Shown: positions 1 to 8,051 of the stretch, piece by piece
Position numbering within the stretch: the stretch's first letter is position 1
How the letters are laid out: each line of letters starts with the position of its first letter
Assembly (NCBI RefSeq): GCF_016623495.1
Contig: NZ_JAEHHL010000001.1
Coordinates: 124,001 to 188,000 of the forward strand
DNA from: Thermohalobaculum xanthum
Lineage (GTDB): Bacteria > Pseudomonadota > Alphaproteobacteria > Rhodobacterales > Rhodobacteraceae
Direction of reading: 5' to 3'
DNA length: 64,000 bases
Notes under the pieces: generated by a model
Database searches by the model: none
What the model was told of the DNA's origin: nothing
What the model saw: the letters and a program-made list of their open reading frames with translations, nothing else
Program-made: the position numbers and the translations under genes

Positions 1-219
1 GGCTGGCTCGGGCGAAAGGCGATGCCGGCGGTCGAGGCACTGGGGAAGCTTTCGATGGTCGAGGTGTTTCTGGTCGCGGTCTATATCGTGGTCGTGAAGG
101 GGGTAGGCTTGGGTCACGTGACGCCTGCTTGGGGGCTCTGGCTGTTCACGGCTTGCGTGCTGGGGCAGATGTGGGTCGCCCATGCCACCGCGCGGTTGAT
201 GGCGGCGAGCCGGTCATGA
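1..219 (+). CDS. PqiA-like inner membrane protein, C-terminal end (partial)
   Basis: The gene enters from outside the left edge in an open frame and ends at TGA 217-219; about 72 residues are visible. They contain the phrase LSMVEVFLVAVYIVVVKG followed by a second hydrophobic stretch (TPAWGLWLFTACVLGQMW). This resembles the last two membrane segments of the paraquat-inducible protein A family, where a 'S(M/L)-(L/V)-(D/E)-VF-(L/V)VA' sequence opens the penultimate helix. PqiA proteins are multi-spanning inner-membrane proteins thought to work with MCE-type lipid transport proteins. It lies 55 bases ahead of radA on the same strand. Family assignment rests on this fragment alone and is moderate. 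Confidence 0.6.
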   Translation, partial: GWLGRKAMPAVEALGKLSMVEVFLVAVYIVVVKGVGLGHVTPAWGLWLFTACVLGQMWVAHATARLMAASRS

Positions 220-274
220 GCGGGCGGTCGATTGGTCTTGCGACCTGCCGCATGGTCGTGATGGTCTGACATCC

Positions 275-1648
275 ATGGCAAAACCCGCCCCACAGTTCGT
301 CTGCAATTCCTGCGGCGCCGTCTATCGAAAGTGGCAGGGCCAGTGCGATGGCTGCGGCGAATGGAACACCCTGGCCGAGGAGGCCGCGCTCTCGGTTGCA
401 GGGCCTGCCGCGAAATCCCTGGGCGCCACGCGCGGCCGCAGCATCCAGCTTGCACCGCTGGCGGGCGAGGACCGGCCGCCACCGCGCGCCGCCAGCCGCA
501 TCGGAGAGCTTGACCGCGTTCTTGGCGGGGGATTGGTTCCCGGATCGGCGGTGCTGGTCGGCGGTGATCCGGGGATCGGGAAATCGACGCTGCTGCTGCA
601 GGCGACTGCCGCCTTCGCGACCGCTGGCGCGCGCACGGTCTATGTCTCGGGCGAGGAGGCGATGGCGCAGGTGCGTATGCGTGCCATGCGTCTGGGGCTG
701 TCGGACGCCGACGTTCAGCTGGCCGCCGAGACCAACCTGCGCGACATCCTCACCACGCTGGACGAATTGCGCCCGGACCTGGTGGTGATCGACTCGATCC
801 AGACAATGTGGGCCGACAATGTCGAGAGCGCGCCGGGCTCGGTCGCGCAGGTTCGCGCCACCGCGCACGAGCTGACCTCCTTCGCCAAGCGTCGCGGCTC
901 GGCGGTGATCATGGTGGGCCACGTCACGAAGGAGGGGCAGATCGCCGGGCCCCGGGTCGTCGAGCACATGGTCGATACGGTGCTCTACTTCGAAGGCGAG
1001 CGGGGCCACCAGTTCCGCATCCTGCGCGCGGTCAAGAACCGCTTCGGGCCGGCCGACGAGATCGGCGTCTTCGAGATGACGGGCGCAGGTCTTGCCGAGG
1101 TCACGAATCCCTCGGCGCTGTTCCTGGGCGATCGCGACGAGGGGGCGTCGGGCTCGGCGGTCTTCGCCGGGCTCGAGGGCACACGCCCCGTTCTGGTCGA
1201 GTTCCAGGCGCTTGTTGCGCCCTCGACGCTGGGCACGCCTCGGCGCGCAGTGGTCGGTTGGGACAGCTCGCGCCTCGCGATGATCCTCGCGGTCCTCGAG
1301 GCGCGCGCAGGCGTCAGCTTCGCGGGACAGGACGTCTATCTCAATGTCGCGGGCGGGCTGCGGGTGTCGGAACCGGCGGCCGACATGGCTGCGGCGGCGG
1401 CGCTGGTGTCGGCCATGACGGGCGAGGCATTACCGCCACGGTCGGTGCTTTTTGGCGAAATCAGCCTCTCGGGCGCGATTCGCCCGGTTGCACAGCCGGA
1501 ACTGCGCCTTAAAGAGGCCGAGAAGCTGGGCTTTAACACCGCGTACGTGCCAAAGCAGATGAAACCGGTGGAGGAGTCTGGCATAAAGCTACGGCGCATT
1601 GCCGATTTGCCGGATCTGGTCACAACCGTGTTCGATCCGAAGCAGTGA
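275..1648 (+). CDS. radA: DNA repair protein RadA (Sms)
   Basis: A 457-residue RecA-like ATPase that processes recombination intermediates and drives branch migration. All landmarks of the family are visible in order: an N-terminal C4 zinc finger (CNSC at 10-13, CDGC at 24-27), a Walker A motif GGDPGIGKST at 96-105, a Walker B region LVVIDSIQT at 169-177, and the RadA-specific KNRFG motif at 254-258. The Lon-protease-like domain follows and fills the C-terminus. Length is normal for the family. The gene is followed after 25 bases by cvpA and then purF, an arrangement I associate with alphaproteobacteria. Confidence 0.97.
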   Translation: MAKPAPQFVCNSCGAVYRKWQGQCDGCGEWNTLAEEAALSVAGPAAKSLGATRGRSIQLAPLAGEDRPPPRAASRIGELDRVLGGGLVPGSAVLVGGDPGIGKSTLLLQATAAFATAGARTVYVSGEEAMAQVRMRAMRLGLSDADVQLAAETNLRDILTTLDELRPDLVVIDSIQTMWADNVESAPGSVAQVRATAHELTSFAKRRGSAVIMVGHVTKEGQIAGPRVVEHMVDTVLYFEGERGHQFRILRAVKNRFGPADEIGVFEMTGAGLAEVTNPSALFLGDRDEGASGSAVFAGLEGTRPVLVEFQALVAPSTLGTPRRAVVGWDSSRLAMILAVLEARAGVSFAGQDVYLNVAGGLRVSEPAADMAAAAALVSAMTGEALPPRSVLFGEISLSGAIRPVAQPELRLKEAEKLGFNTAYVPKQMKPVEESGIKLRRIADLPDLVTTVFDPKQ

Positions 1649-1673
1649 GCGAGCGGGGTCGGGGGAGCGAGGA

Positions 1674-2378
1674 ATGGAGTTTACACTAGTCGATGGCGGC
1701 GTCGCGGCCGTGACGCTTATTTCCGGCCTCCTGGCCTATTCACGGGGCGTCACGCGCGAGATCTTCGCAATCGGCGGATGGATCATCGCCGCGCTGTCGG
1801 CGTTCTACCTCGCACCGATCCTCGAGCCGCTGATGCGCGAGGCACCCGTCGTCGGGCCGATCCTCGAGAGTTCGTGCGTCTTCTCGATGATCGCGGCCTT
1901 CACGCTGATCGTCGCGGTCGTGCTGCTGATCCTCTCGGTCTTCACGCCGCTTGCCTCGAGCCTCGTTCTGGGCTCGGCACTTGCGCCGATCGACCGCGTT
2001 ATGGGCTTCATCTTCGGGATTGCGCGCGGGCTTTTGCTGATCGCGATCGCCTATCTGCTGTTCCAGACCCTCGGCGGCGGCCAGCCGTGGGAGCCGCTCG
2101 AGACCGCGGCCTCGCGCCCGATCGTGGTCGAGGGCGCACGGCTCCTGACCGAGCATGTGCCCGCTCAGGTGCCCGAGTGGTTTGGCGCCCGCATCGACGC
2201 GCTGATGGCGCCTTGCGGCAGCGAGTCGTCGCCGATCGGCAGTCTCACGCCGAACGGAGCCGTCGCGCCGTCGGGCGAGGTTGTACCGTCGGGCGAGGTT
2301 GCACCGTCGGGCGAGGTTGCACCGTCCGGCGGGGCGACCGAGGGCGGCACCGGCACCGCACCGACCACGGGCGGCTGA
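1674..2378 (+). CDS. cvpA: CvpA family inner membrane protein with repeat tail
   Basis: A 234-residue membrane protein of the colicin V production family. The start ATG at 1674 is preceded by GGGAGCGAGG; the frame is open further upstream but that part overlaps radA. The first 160 or so residues carry the family pattern: TLVDGGVAAVTLISGLLAYSRG, then several membrane helices, with the family's typical 'DRVMGFIFGIARG' stretch. The C-terminus is Pro/Gly/Ser rich and contains three direct copies of a six-residue unit (A/V)PSGEV plus a degenerate fourth. CvpA is usually next to purF, as here. Its biochemical role is not settled; envelope homeostasis has been proposed. Confidence 0.9.
   Translation: MEFTLVDGGVAAVTLISGLLAYSRGVTREIFAIGGWIIAALSAFYLAPILEPLMREAPVVGPILESSCVFSMIAAFTLIVAVVLLILSVFTPLASSLVLGSALAPIDRVMGFIFGIARGLLLIAIAYLLFQTLGGGQPWEPLETAASRPIVVEGARLLTEHVPAQVPEWFGARIDALMAPCGSESSPIGSLTPNGAVAPSGEVVPSGEVAPSGEVAPSGGATEGGTGTAPTTGG
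2265..2336 (+). repeat. 18-bp tandem repeat at the 3' end of cvpA
   Basis: Units begin at 2265, 2283 and 2301, each encoding (A/V)PSGEV, and are identical apart from one codon. A fourth unit at 2319-2336 has drifted to encode APSGGA. The period is a multiple of three, so copy number can change without breaking the frame. Confidence 0.9.
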
Positions 2379-2574
2379 AGCCCGCGTCCGGACATGGGGC
2401 GCGAATCGGAACGTTGCTGTTCTTCCCGCGGTGCCGCGCGCGCGACGGCGTCGAGTGGCATATGAAGCGCTGTTTCATCGCAGTCGCGCTGTGGCGGCGT
2501 GTGAAGGCGGGATGACAGACAGGCGCGGGCACTCTATATGAGGGCGCGCATGGCGGTCACGCGGGAGCGGGCGA

Positions 2575-4053
2575 ATGACGGACACTCCGGCAGCCAATTT
2601 TCTTTCGGATCCATTCGACGACGACAAGCTGCGCGAGGAGTGCGGCGTCTATGGCGTCTTCGGGATGGACGAGGCTGCGAATTTCGTGGCGCTGGGGCTG
2701 CACGCCCTTCAGCACCGCGGGCAGGAGGCGGCGGGGATCGTCTCCTATACCCCCGATACGGGGTTCAATACCGTGCGGCGGCTCGGGTATGTGCGCGATC
2801 ACTTCACCAAGCAGTCGGTGATGGACATCCTGCCGGGACGCATGGCGATCGGCCACACGCGGTACTCGACCGCGGGCTCGAAGGGGCAGACGGCGCTGCG
2901 TGACGTGCAGCCGCTCTATGCCGACTTCGCGATGGGCGGATGCGCGATCGCGCACAACGGCAACATCACCAATGCCGATGCCCTGCGGAGCCAGTTGATC
3001 GACCGCGGCTCGATCTTCCAGTCGGCCTCGGATACCGAGTGCATCGTCCACCTGATGGCGCGCTCGATCCAGAAGAACATCCCCGACCGGATGAAGGACG
3101 CGCTGAGGATCGTCGAAGGGGCGTTCTCGGTGATCGCGATGACCCGCTCGAAGCTGATCGGCGTGCGCGATCCGATGGGCGTTCGGCCGCTGGTCCTGGG
3201 CCGGCGGGGCGAGGGCTGGATCCTGTCCTCCGAGACCTGTGCGCTCGATATCATCGGCGCCGAGTTCGTGCGCGAGATCGAGCCGGGCGAGATGGTGATC
3301 ATCACTTCCTCGGGGCTCGAGAGCCTGCGGCCCTTCGAGGACCGCGACCCGCGCTTCTGCGTCTTCGAGTACGTCTACTTCTCGCGCCCTGACAGTGTGA
3401 TCGGGGGGCTCTCGGTCTACGAGGCGCGGCGGCGGATCGGGGTGGAGCTTGCACGCGAGGCGCCGGTCGAGGCCGATCTCGTCTGTCCGGTGCCTGACAG
3501 CGGAACGCCGGCCGCGATCGGTTTCAGCCAGGCGAGCGGTATTCCCTACGCCATGGGCATCATCAAGAACCAGTATGTCGGGCGCACCTTCATCGAGCCG
3601 ACCGAGCAGATCCGCGACATGGGCGTCCGGCTCAAGCTCAACATCAACCGCGCGGTCGTCGCGGGCAAACGGGTGGTGCTGGTCGACGACTCGGTGGTGC
3701 GCGGCACCACCAGCCGCAAGATCAAGGACATGATGCTGGATGCGGGCGCCAAGGAGGTGCATTTCCGCATTGCCTCGCCGCCCACCAAGTGGCCGTGCTT
3801 CTATGGCGTGGACACGCCCGAGCGCGAGAAACTGCTGGCGGCGCGGATGAGCGAGGACGAGATCCGGACCTATCTGCAGGTCGACAGCCTCCGGTTCATC
3901 TCGCTCGACGGGCTCTACCGCGCCTGCGGGAACCCGGCTGGCCGGAACGTGGCCGAGCCCCAGTTCTGCGATGCCTGCTTCTCGGGTGAATACCCGATCG
4001 AGCCGACGGATGCGCGGGCGCGTGGCTGCATGAAGCTGCCCGAGGACGCGTGA
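2575..4053 (+). CDS. purF: Amidophosphoribosyltransferase
   Basis: A 492-residue enzyme catalysing the first committed step of purine synthesis (PRPP plus glutamine to 5-phosphoribosylamine). It is made as a precursor: a 22-residue leader precedes Cys23 in the sequence REECGVYG, and this Cys becomes the N-terminal nucleophile of the glutaminase domain after cleavage. The glutaminase half shows GHTRYSTAG and HNGN. The phosphoribosyltransferase half has the PRPP loop VVLVDDSVVRGTTS at 367-380. Length is typical of the family. The 196 bases between cvpA and purF hold no other gene; purF may have its own promoter there, but I could not pick one out. Confidence 0.98.
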   Translation: MTDTPAANFLSDPFDDDKLREECGVYGVFGMDEAANFVALGLHALQHRGQEAAGIVSYTPDTGFNTVRRLGYVRDHFTKQSVMDILPGRMAIGHTRYSTAGSKGQTALRDVQPLYADFAMGGCAIAHNGNITNADALRSQLIDRGSIFQSASDTECIVHLMARSIQKNIPDRMKDALRIVEGAFSVIAMTRSKLIGVRDPMGVRPLVLGRRGEGWILSSETCALDIIGAEFVREIEPGEMVIITSSGLESLRPFEDRDPRFCVFEYVYFSRPDSVIGGLSVYEARRRIGVELAREAPVEADLVCPVPDSGTPAAIGFSQASGIPYAMGIIKNQYVGRTFIEPTEQIRDMGVRLKLNINRAVVAGKRVVLVDDSVVRGTTSRKIKDMMLDAGAKEVHFRIASPPTKWPCFYGVDTPEREKLLAARMSEDEIRTYLQVDSLRFISLDGLYRACGNPAGRNVAEPQFCDACFSGEYPIEPTDARARGCMKLPEDA

Positions 4054-4082
4054 AAGCGAGGGGTTTTCACGCGTGAAATCCC
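4046..4082 (+). terminator. Stem-loop(s) at the end of purF
   Basis: The purF stop codon lies inside an inverted repeat: ACGCGTGAAA (4046-4055) pairs with TTTCACGCGT (4065-4074) across a nine-base loop. The same right arm also belongs to a second, overlapping palindrome GGG-TTTTCACGCGTGAAA-TCCC (4061-4082). The two hairpins are mutually exclusive. No U-run follows, but an AT-rich stretch does. Likely a terminator between convergent purF and the esterase gene. Confidence 0.55.
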
Positions 4083-4183
4083 TTATAAGCCTCTGTTAAT
4101 AAAAGAACATTGCATCGAGAGGCGCCAGTCGAAAGCTTGCTGGCGCTCCGCTGCCGAGCGATCGCGGCCGGGGTGCCGCGCGC

Positions 4184-5038
4184 TTAGTTCGCCGGGCGGG
4201 CAATGCCGATCAGCCGGGCCGCGCGGGCGAGATCGGCCGGCCTGAACGCGTGACCGCCATCGAAGAGACAGAGCTCGAGCAGGCGGCCCACGGCTTCGTT
4301 CAGGCGGGCGCAGGCGAGGTCGCCCTCGCGGACGGCAGGGCCCGGATGGATGCCGTCGGGGCCCGCGATCAGCGCGAGCGCCGCTATGACATCGCCCTGC
4401 CGGGCGTCCTTGATGGGGCGGCCATGCAGCGGCACCATCTGGTCGTCGCGGCCGTGGAAATGGATGAGCTTGCCGGCTGGCGCCGGGCATGTGCCGGGAA
4501 GGGGGGACCAGAAGGTGCCCGACAGCGGCGCGAAGCCGGCGAACGCGGTGCCGCGATGGCAGGCGAGGTGCCAGGCCATCATCGCCCCGGACGAGAATCC
4601 CGCCACCATGATGCGCGAGGGATCGATCGGAAACCGCGCAACGATATCAGCGGCAAGCGCGTCGAAATACGCAAGCTCGTCGACGTCATCTAGGGCATCG
4701 TCGCTGGGGATGTTGGGAATGTTCCACTCCGGCCCGGCGGCCTGCGCCGCGACGAGTGCGACGCCAAGCTGGGCGGCCAGCGTGGTCACCCCCGGATTGC
4801 TCATGACCCCCGCGGCGTCGCCTCGATAGCCATGCGCGAAGATGATCGCGCCCACCGGATTGGCGGCGTCGGCCCCGGGCGGGGCGACGATACGGTAGCT
4901 GCGGTTACCGAGCGGGCAGTCGCTGTCGAGCCCGCATGCGAGCGCAGCGGGCGCCGCCAGTGGCGCGAGCACAAGCGCGCCGAGACAGGCGTGACGGGCG
5001 GCGGCGAGAAGACGGCCGGTCGGTGCGCTTAATCGCAT
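4184..5038 (-). CDS. Secreted PHB-depolymerase-type esterase
   Basis: A 284-residue alpha/beta hydrolase of the polyhydroxybutyrate depolymerase/LpqC-like group. A hydrophobic signal peptide covers about residues 1-34 and ends in an AXA-type site. The mature part has an oxyanion-hole motif IIFAHGYRGD (65-74), the nucleophile elbow GFSSG with Ser149, a likely acid in HGRDD (Asp198 or Asp199) and the catalytic His263 in DGGH. Several Cys residues fit an exported, disulfide-bonded enzyme. The gene is convergent with purF and divergent from the SDR gene. The true substrate cannot be read from sequence; small esters or feruloyl-type substrates are equally possible. Confidence 0.8.
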   Translation of the reverse strand: MRLSAPTGRLLAAARHACLGALVLAPLAAPAALACGLDSDCPLGNRSYRIVAPPGADAANPVGAIIFAHGYRGDAAGVMSNPGVTTLAAQLGVALVAAQAAGPEWNIPNIPSDDALDDVDELAYFDALAADIVARFPIDPSRIMVAGFSSGAMMAWHLACHRGTAFAGFAPLSGTFWSPLPGTCPAPAGKLIHFHGRDDQMVPLHGRPIKDARQGDVIAALALIAGPDGIHPGPAVREGDLACARLNEAVGRLLELCLFDGGHAFRPADLARAARLIGIARPAN

Positions 5039-5260
5039 GGTGCTGTTTCCTCGCCATCGAACACAGGCCGCTCCCGAACGCAGTATAGCGCGAAAGGGCG
5101 GCCAGTGGGGCGTGTGCGCCGCAGTCCGGTCGCCGCGGCACGTCGTTGGCGGTAGCCCGTCGGGCGGCCCGCGCCGCCGAAGGTGCCTCGGCTCTGGACA
5201 GCGGGACGCCCGAGGTCATAGACCATGCGGCCTGATCACCGCAGCCCACGGCCTTAGAAC

Positions 5261-5950
5261 ATGACCGAGCATTCCCAGAAGATTGTCCTTGTCACCGGTG
5301 CCTCGCGCGGGCTGGGCTTTGCTGCGGCGCGCGCGCTGGCCGGCGCCGATACGCATGTCGTCGCGCTGGCGCGCACCGTTGGCGGGCTGGAAGAGCTCGA
5401 CGACGCCGTCCGCGCGGCGGGCGGCGAGGCGACGCTGGTGCCGCTCGACATCACCGACGACGCGGGCCTCGCACGGATGGGCGCGGCGATCCACGGGCGC
5501 TGGGGGAGGGTCGATACTTGGCTGCACACGGCGGTTTTCGCGCCGCCGCTGTCGCCAGCCGAGCACATTCCCGAAAAGGACTTCGACAAGTCGCTGGCGG
5601 TGAATGTGCGTGCCTTCCAGCGGCTGCTGCGCGTGATCGACCCGCTGCTGCGCCTTGCGCCGCGGGGCATGGCGCTGATCGCGGCGGACGACCGAACGGG
5701 CACGAAGTTCCATGGCGCCTATGCCGCGACCAAGGCCGCGCAGTCGGCCATCACGCGGGCCTGGGCGGCCGAGGCGGCCAAGTGGATCACGGTCGCCGAG
5801 GTTGTCCCACCGCCGATGCCGACGGCAGTTCGGGGGCGGTTCTATCCCGGCGAGAACCGAGCGAAGCTGGCGTCGATCGACGCGGTGGCGGAAAGACTGG
5901 TCGCGCGGCTTGAGGCGCCCGTCGCCGCCGGCGAGCGAATCGTTCTCTGA
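5261..5950 (+). CDS. SDR-family protein with altered active site
   Basis: A 229-residue short-chain dehydrogenase/reductase-like protein. The N-terminal dinucleotide motif TGASRGLGFA (12-21) is intact and the catalytic Tyr154/Lys158 pair is present in YAATK. Two other hallmarks are missing: the NNAG motif is replaced by LHTAV (88-92), and the catalytic Ser expected about 12-14 residues before Tyr154 is absent because the strand reads MALIAADDRTG. It may therefore be a non-enzymatic or mechanistically altered SDR. The 222-base gap in front, shared with the divergent esterase, shows no clear promoter. Family is certain, activity is not. Confidence 0.75.
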   Translation: MTEHSQKIVLVTGASRGLGFAAARALAGADTHVVALARTVGGLEELDDAVRAAGGEATLVPLDITDDAGLARMGAAIHGRWGRVDTWLHTAVFAPPLSPAEHIPEKDFDKSLAVNVRAFQRLLRVIDPLLRLAPRGMALIAADDRTGTKFHGAYAATKAAQSAITRAWAAEAAKWITVAEVVPPPMPTAVRGRFYPGENRAKLASIDAVAERLVARLEAPVAAGERIVL

Positions 5951-6011
5951 CGATTGCCGGCGCGACGTTCGCCTTCAGCAGGGCTGGGTCCGACGATCGC
6001 GCGAGCAGAAT

Positions 6012-6048
6012 GCGAAAGGGCCGCGCCGGGAAGGCGCGGCCCTTTGCG
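6012..6048 (-). terminator. Intrinsic terminator of the rpsF-rpsR-rplI operon
   Basis: AAAGGGCCGCGCC (6015-6027) and GGCGCGGCCCTTT (6033-6045) form a perfect 13-bp stem with a five-base loop, placed just beyond the rplI stop on the minus strand. The A/T base pairs at the foot give a short U-tract on either strand, so it could also stop transcription from the SDR gene. Confidence 0.8.
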
Positions 6049-6069
6049 GGTTCCGTGCGAGGCGATGCC

Positions 6070-6654
6070 TCAGCGGGGCTCCTCGCCCTCGTCGCCGGCA
6101 GCGGTGCCGATCTCGTCGAACAGCTCGGAGATCTCGAACTCGGCCTCGGCCTCGGCCTCGGCGCGAAGATCCTGGATCGAGCGGCCCGACGCCTGGAGCT
6201 CGGCTTCCTCGACCGAACGGGCGACGTTCACCGAGATGGTGGCGTCGACCTCGGGGTGCAGCACCACGCGGATCTGGTGCAGGCCCAGTTCCTTGACCGG
6301 GCGGTCGAGGCGGACCTGGCCGCGATCGACGCTGAAGCCGGCCGCGGTGGCGGCGTCGGCGACGTCACGGGCGGTGACCGAGCCGTAGAGGGCGCCGGCC
6401 TCGGAGGCCGAACGGATCACCACGAAGCTCTGGCCGTCGAGCTTCTCGGCGACCTTTGCAGCCTCGGCCTTGAGCTCGAGGTTGCGGGCCTCGATCTGGG
6501 CGCGCTCAGCCTCGAAACGGGCGAGGTTGGTCTTGGTCGCGCGCAGCGCCTTCTTCTGCGGCAGCAGGAAGTTGCGGGCGAAGCCGTCCTTGACGTTCAC
6601 CACCTCGCCGATCTGGCCGAGCTTCTCGACGCGTTCGAGCAGAACAACTTGCAT
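6070..6654 (-). CDS. rplI: 50S ribosomal protein L9
   Basis: A 194-residue L9, starting with the family signature [14 protein letters not shown] and containing [11 protein letters not shown]. The N-terminal RNA-binding domain, a long connecting helix (about 42-80) and the C-terminal domain are all recognisable. It is longer than the roughly 150 residues of E. coli L9 because of an acidic, Ala/Glu-rich C-terminal extension ending [16 protein letters not shown]. Last gene of the rpsF-rpsR-rplI operon, 13 bases after rpsR. Confidence 0.97.
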   Translation of the reverse strand: MQVVLLERVEKLGQIGEVVNVKDGFARNFLLPQKKALRATKTNLARFEAERAQIEARNLELKAEAAKVAEKLDGQSFVVIRSASEAGALYGSVTARDVADAATAAGFSVDRGQVRLDRPVKELGLHQIRVVLHPEVDATISVNVARSVEEAELQASGRSIQDLRAEAEAEAEFEISELFDEIGTAAGDEGEEPR

Positions 6655-6667
6655 GATCAGCTCCTCC

Positions 6668-6895
6668 TCACTTCACGGCGTAGGGCAGGAGCGCGAGGAA
6701 ACGCGCGCGCTTGATCGCGCGGGCCAGCTCACGCTGCTTCTTGGCCGAGACCGCGGTGATGCGGGACGGCACGATCTTGCCACGCTCGGAGATGTAGCGC
6801 TGCAGCAGTTTCACGTCCTTGTAGTCGATCTTCGGCGCATTCTCGCCCGAGAAGGGGCAGGTCTTGCGGCGGCGGAAAAACGGTTTGCGAGCCAT
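6668..6895 (-). CDS. rpsR: 30S ribosomal protein S18
   Basis: A 75-residue protein with the S18 core [19 protein letters not shown] and [21 protein letters not shown]18 binds S6 and 16S rRNA on the platform of the small subunit. It lies 20 bases after rpsF and 13 bases before rplI, the usual operon order. Size and sequence are ordinary. Confidence 0.97.
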   Translation of the reverse strand: MARKPFFRRRKTCPFSGENAPKIDYKDVKLLQRYISERGKIVPSRITAVSAKKQRELARAIKRARFLALLPYAVK

Positions 6896-6915
6896 GTCTC
6901 TCTCCCTCCTCTCGA

Positions 6916-7320
6916 TCAGTCGCGCCGCGGGCCGCGCGGGCCACGGTCACCGCGGTCGCCCCGGTCACCCCGGTCGCCGCGCCGGTCGTCGCGACCGGAC
7001 TTGGACTGCACGACGGCCGAGGGGCCATCCTCGTGCTCGTCGATCTTGATGGTGAGGGTGCGCATGACATCCTCGTGGATGCCCATCAGGCGCTCCATCT
7101 CGAGCACCGCCGCCGAGGGGGCGTCGAGGCGCATGAAGGCGTAGTGCCCCTTGCGGTTCTTGTTGATCTTGTAGGCGAGCGTGCGCAGGCCCCAGTACTC
7201 GGTGCCGACGACCTTGCCGCCATTATCGGCGAGAACCTGGCCGAACTGCTCGATGAGCCCTTCGGCCTGCGCGTTGGAGAGATCCTGACGCGCGATGAAG
7301 ACGTGCTCGTAGAGAGGCAT
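6916..7320 (-). CDS. rpsF: 30S ribosomal protein S6 with RGD-repeat tail
   Basis: A 134-residue S6 beginning [13 protein letters not shown]. The globular ferredoxin-like domain runs to about residue 100 ([18 protein letters not shown] is the classic segment). The C-terminus is a charged, probably disordered tail built on a repeated RGD tripeptide followed by PRGPRRD, encoded by imperfect 9-bp DNA repeats around 6930-6985. Low-complexity tails on S6 are common in alphaproteobacteria. It is the first gene of its operon, transcribed from a candidate promoter about 110 bases upstream. Confidence 0.96.
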   Translation of the reverse strand: MPLYEHVFIARQDLSNAQAEGLIEQFGQVLADNGGKVVGTEYWGLRTLAYKINKNRKGHYAFMRLDAPSAAVLEMERLMGIHEDVMRTLTIKIDEHEDGPSAVVQSKSGRDDRRGDRGDRGDRGDRGPRGPRRD

Positions 7321-7427
7321 CCGTCCCTATCCTTCCATGTCGGGCGCGCTTCAAAATGCGGGGCGTCCTCTCCCGAACCCGCATACGAGAGGCGACGCGA
7401 TCGCTTTCTTCACCGGGAGAAGTCGCG

Positions 7428-7456
7428 CGTATAGCGCCGTTGCCCGTCTTGCGCAA
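7428..7456 (-). promoter_or_regulatory. Candidate promoter of the rpsF operon
   Basis: On the minus strand TTGCGC (7451-7456) and TATACG (7428-7433) are separated by exactly 17 bases. It would give a leader of about 100 bases before rpsF, containing a hairpin CCTCTC/GAGAGG (7367-7392). S6/S18 operons in other bacteria are autoregulated through their leaders; I did not recognise that specific motif here. Confidence 0.55.
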
Positions 7457-7529
7457 GGCCGGGGGTGGCGCCCCGGGCGAAGGGCGCGTGCCGCGCGGGG
7501 TAAGCCGGGAACGTCCGGCGGGCGCTTGG

Positions 7530-8051
7530 CTACCAGGGGGTAACCCCCTGCGTCGCCCAGACGTCCACGAAATTCTCCCGGTTCGGCATCACGACATCCG
7601 GAAGGGTCTGGGCGCTCATGGCATCGCCTTCGCCGATCACGCCGTTGCGGCTGAGGATGAAGGCAGTCAGCGCATAAGCCTCGGCATCCGAGAGCGACTT
7701 CGGCTCGTCGAGCGGCATGGCGCGCCGGACGTAGTCGAAGATCGTCGTCGCATAGGGCCAGTAGCGGCCCGCGGGCTTTGCCCAGACGTCATTCGGCCCC
7801 ACGGGTGGCATCACCGGCCCCTCGACACCGGTCGCGCCGTGGCAGAGCGCGCATTTCGCGGCGTAGATCCCGGCGCCCTCGGCGGCAGTTCCGCTTCCCG
7901 CCGGGAGGCCGCGGCCGTCCGGCATCACGTAGGTCGCGTAGAACGGGATCTCGTCGGCGGCGAGCGGCGCGCCCAAGCCCGGCCCCTCGGCCGCGGCCAG
8001 ATCCGCGAGCGAGACCACGAGAGCGGTCGCGATGAGGCTACGCATAGACAT
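7530..8051 (-). CDS. Periplasmic c-type cytochrome partner of the molybdoenzyme
   Basis: A 173-residue exported cytochrome with a signal peptide over residues 1-21 (ends LADLAAA) and one haem-binding motif C67-A-L-C70-H71. Met112 in RRAMPLDEP is a likely sixth ligand. It overlaps the stop of the molybdoenzyme gene upstream by 14 bases, so the two are translationally coupled. In SorAB and SoxCD systems the small cytochrome subunit takes electrons from the molybdenum subunit, and this protein is the obvious acceptor. Neither the other sox genes nor a terminal oxidase are nearby. Confidence 0.85.
   Translation of the reverse strand: MSMRSLIATALVVSLADLAAAEGPGLGAPLAADEIPFYATYVMPDGRGLPAGSGTAAEGAGIYAAKCALCHGATGVEGPVMPPVGPNDVWAKPAGRYWPYATTIFDYVRRAMPLDEPKSLSDAEAYALTAFILSRNGVIGEGDAMSAQTLPDVVMPNRENFVDVWATQGVTPW

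Noticed and set aside
6930-6985. Short repeats that might suggest a CRISPR or tandem array
   Set aside because: They are imperfect 9-bp units coding for the RGD tail of ribosomal protein S6, with no spacers.
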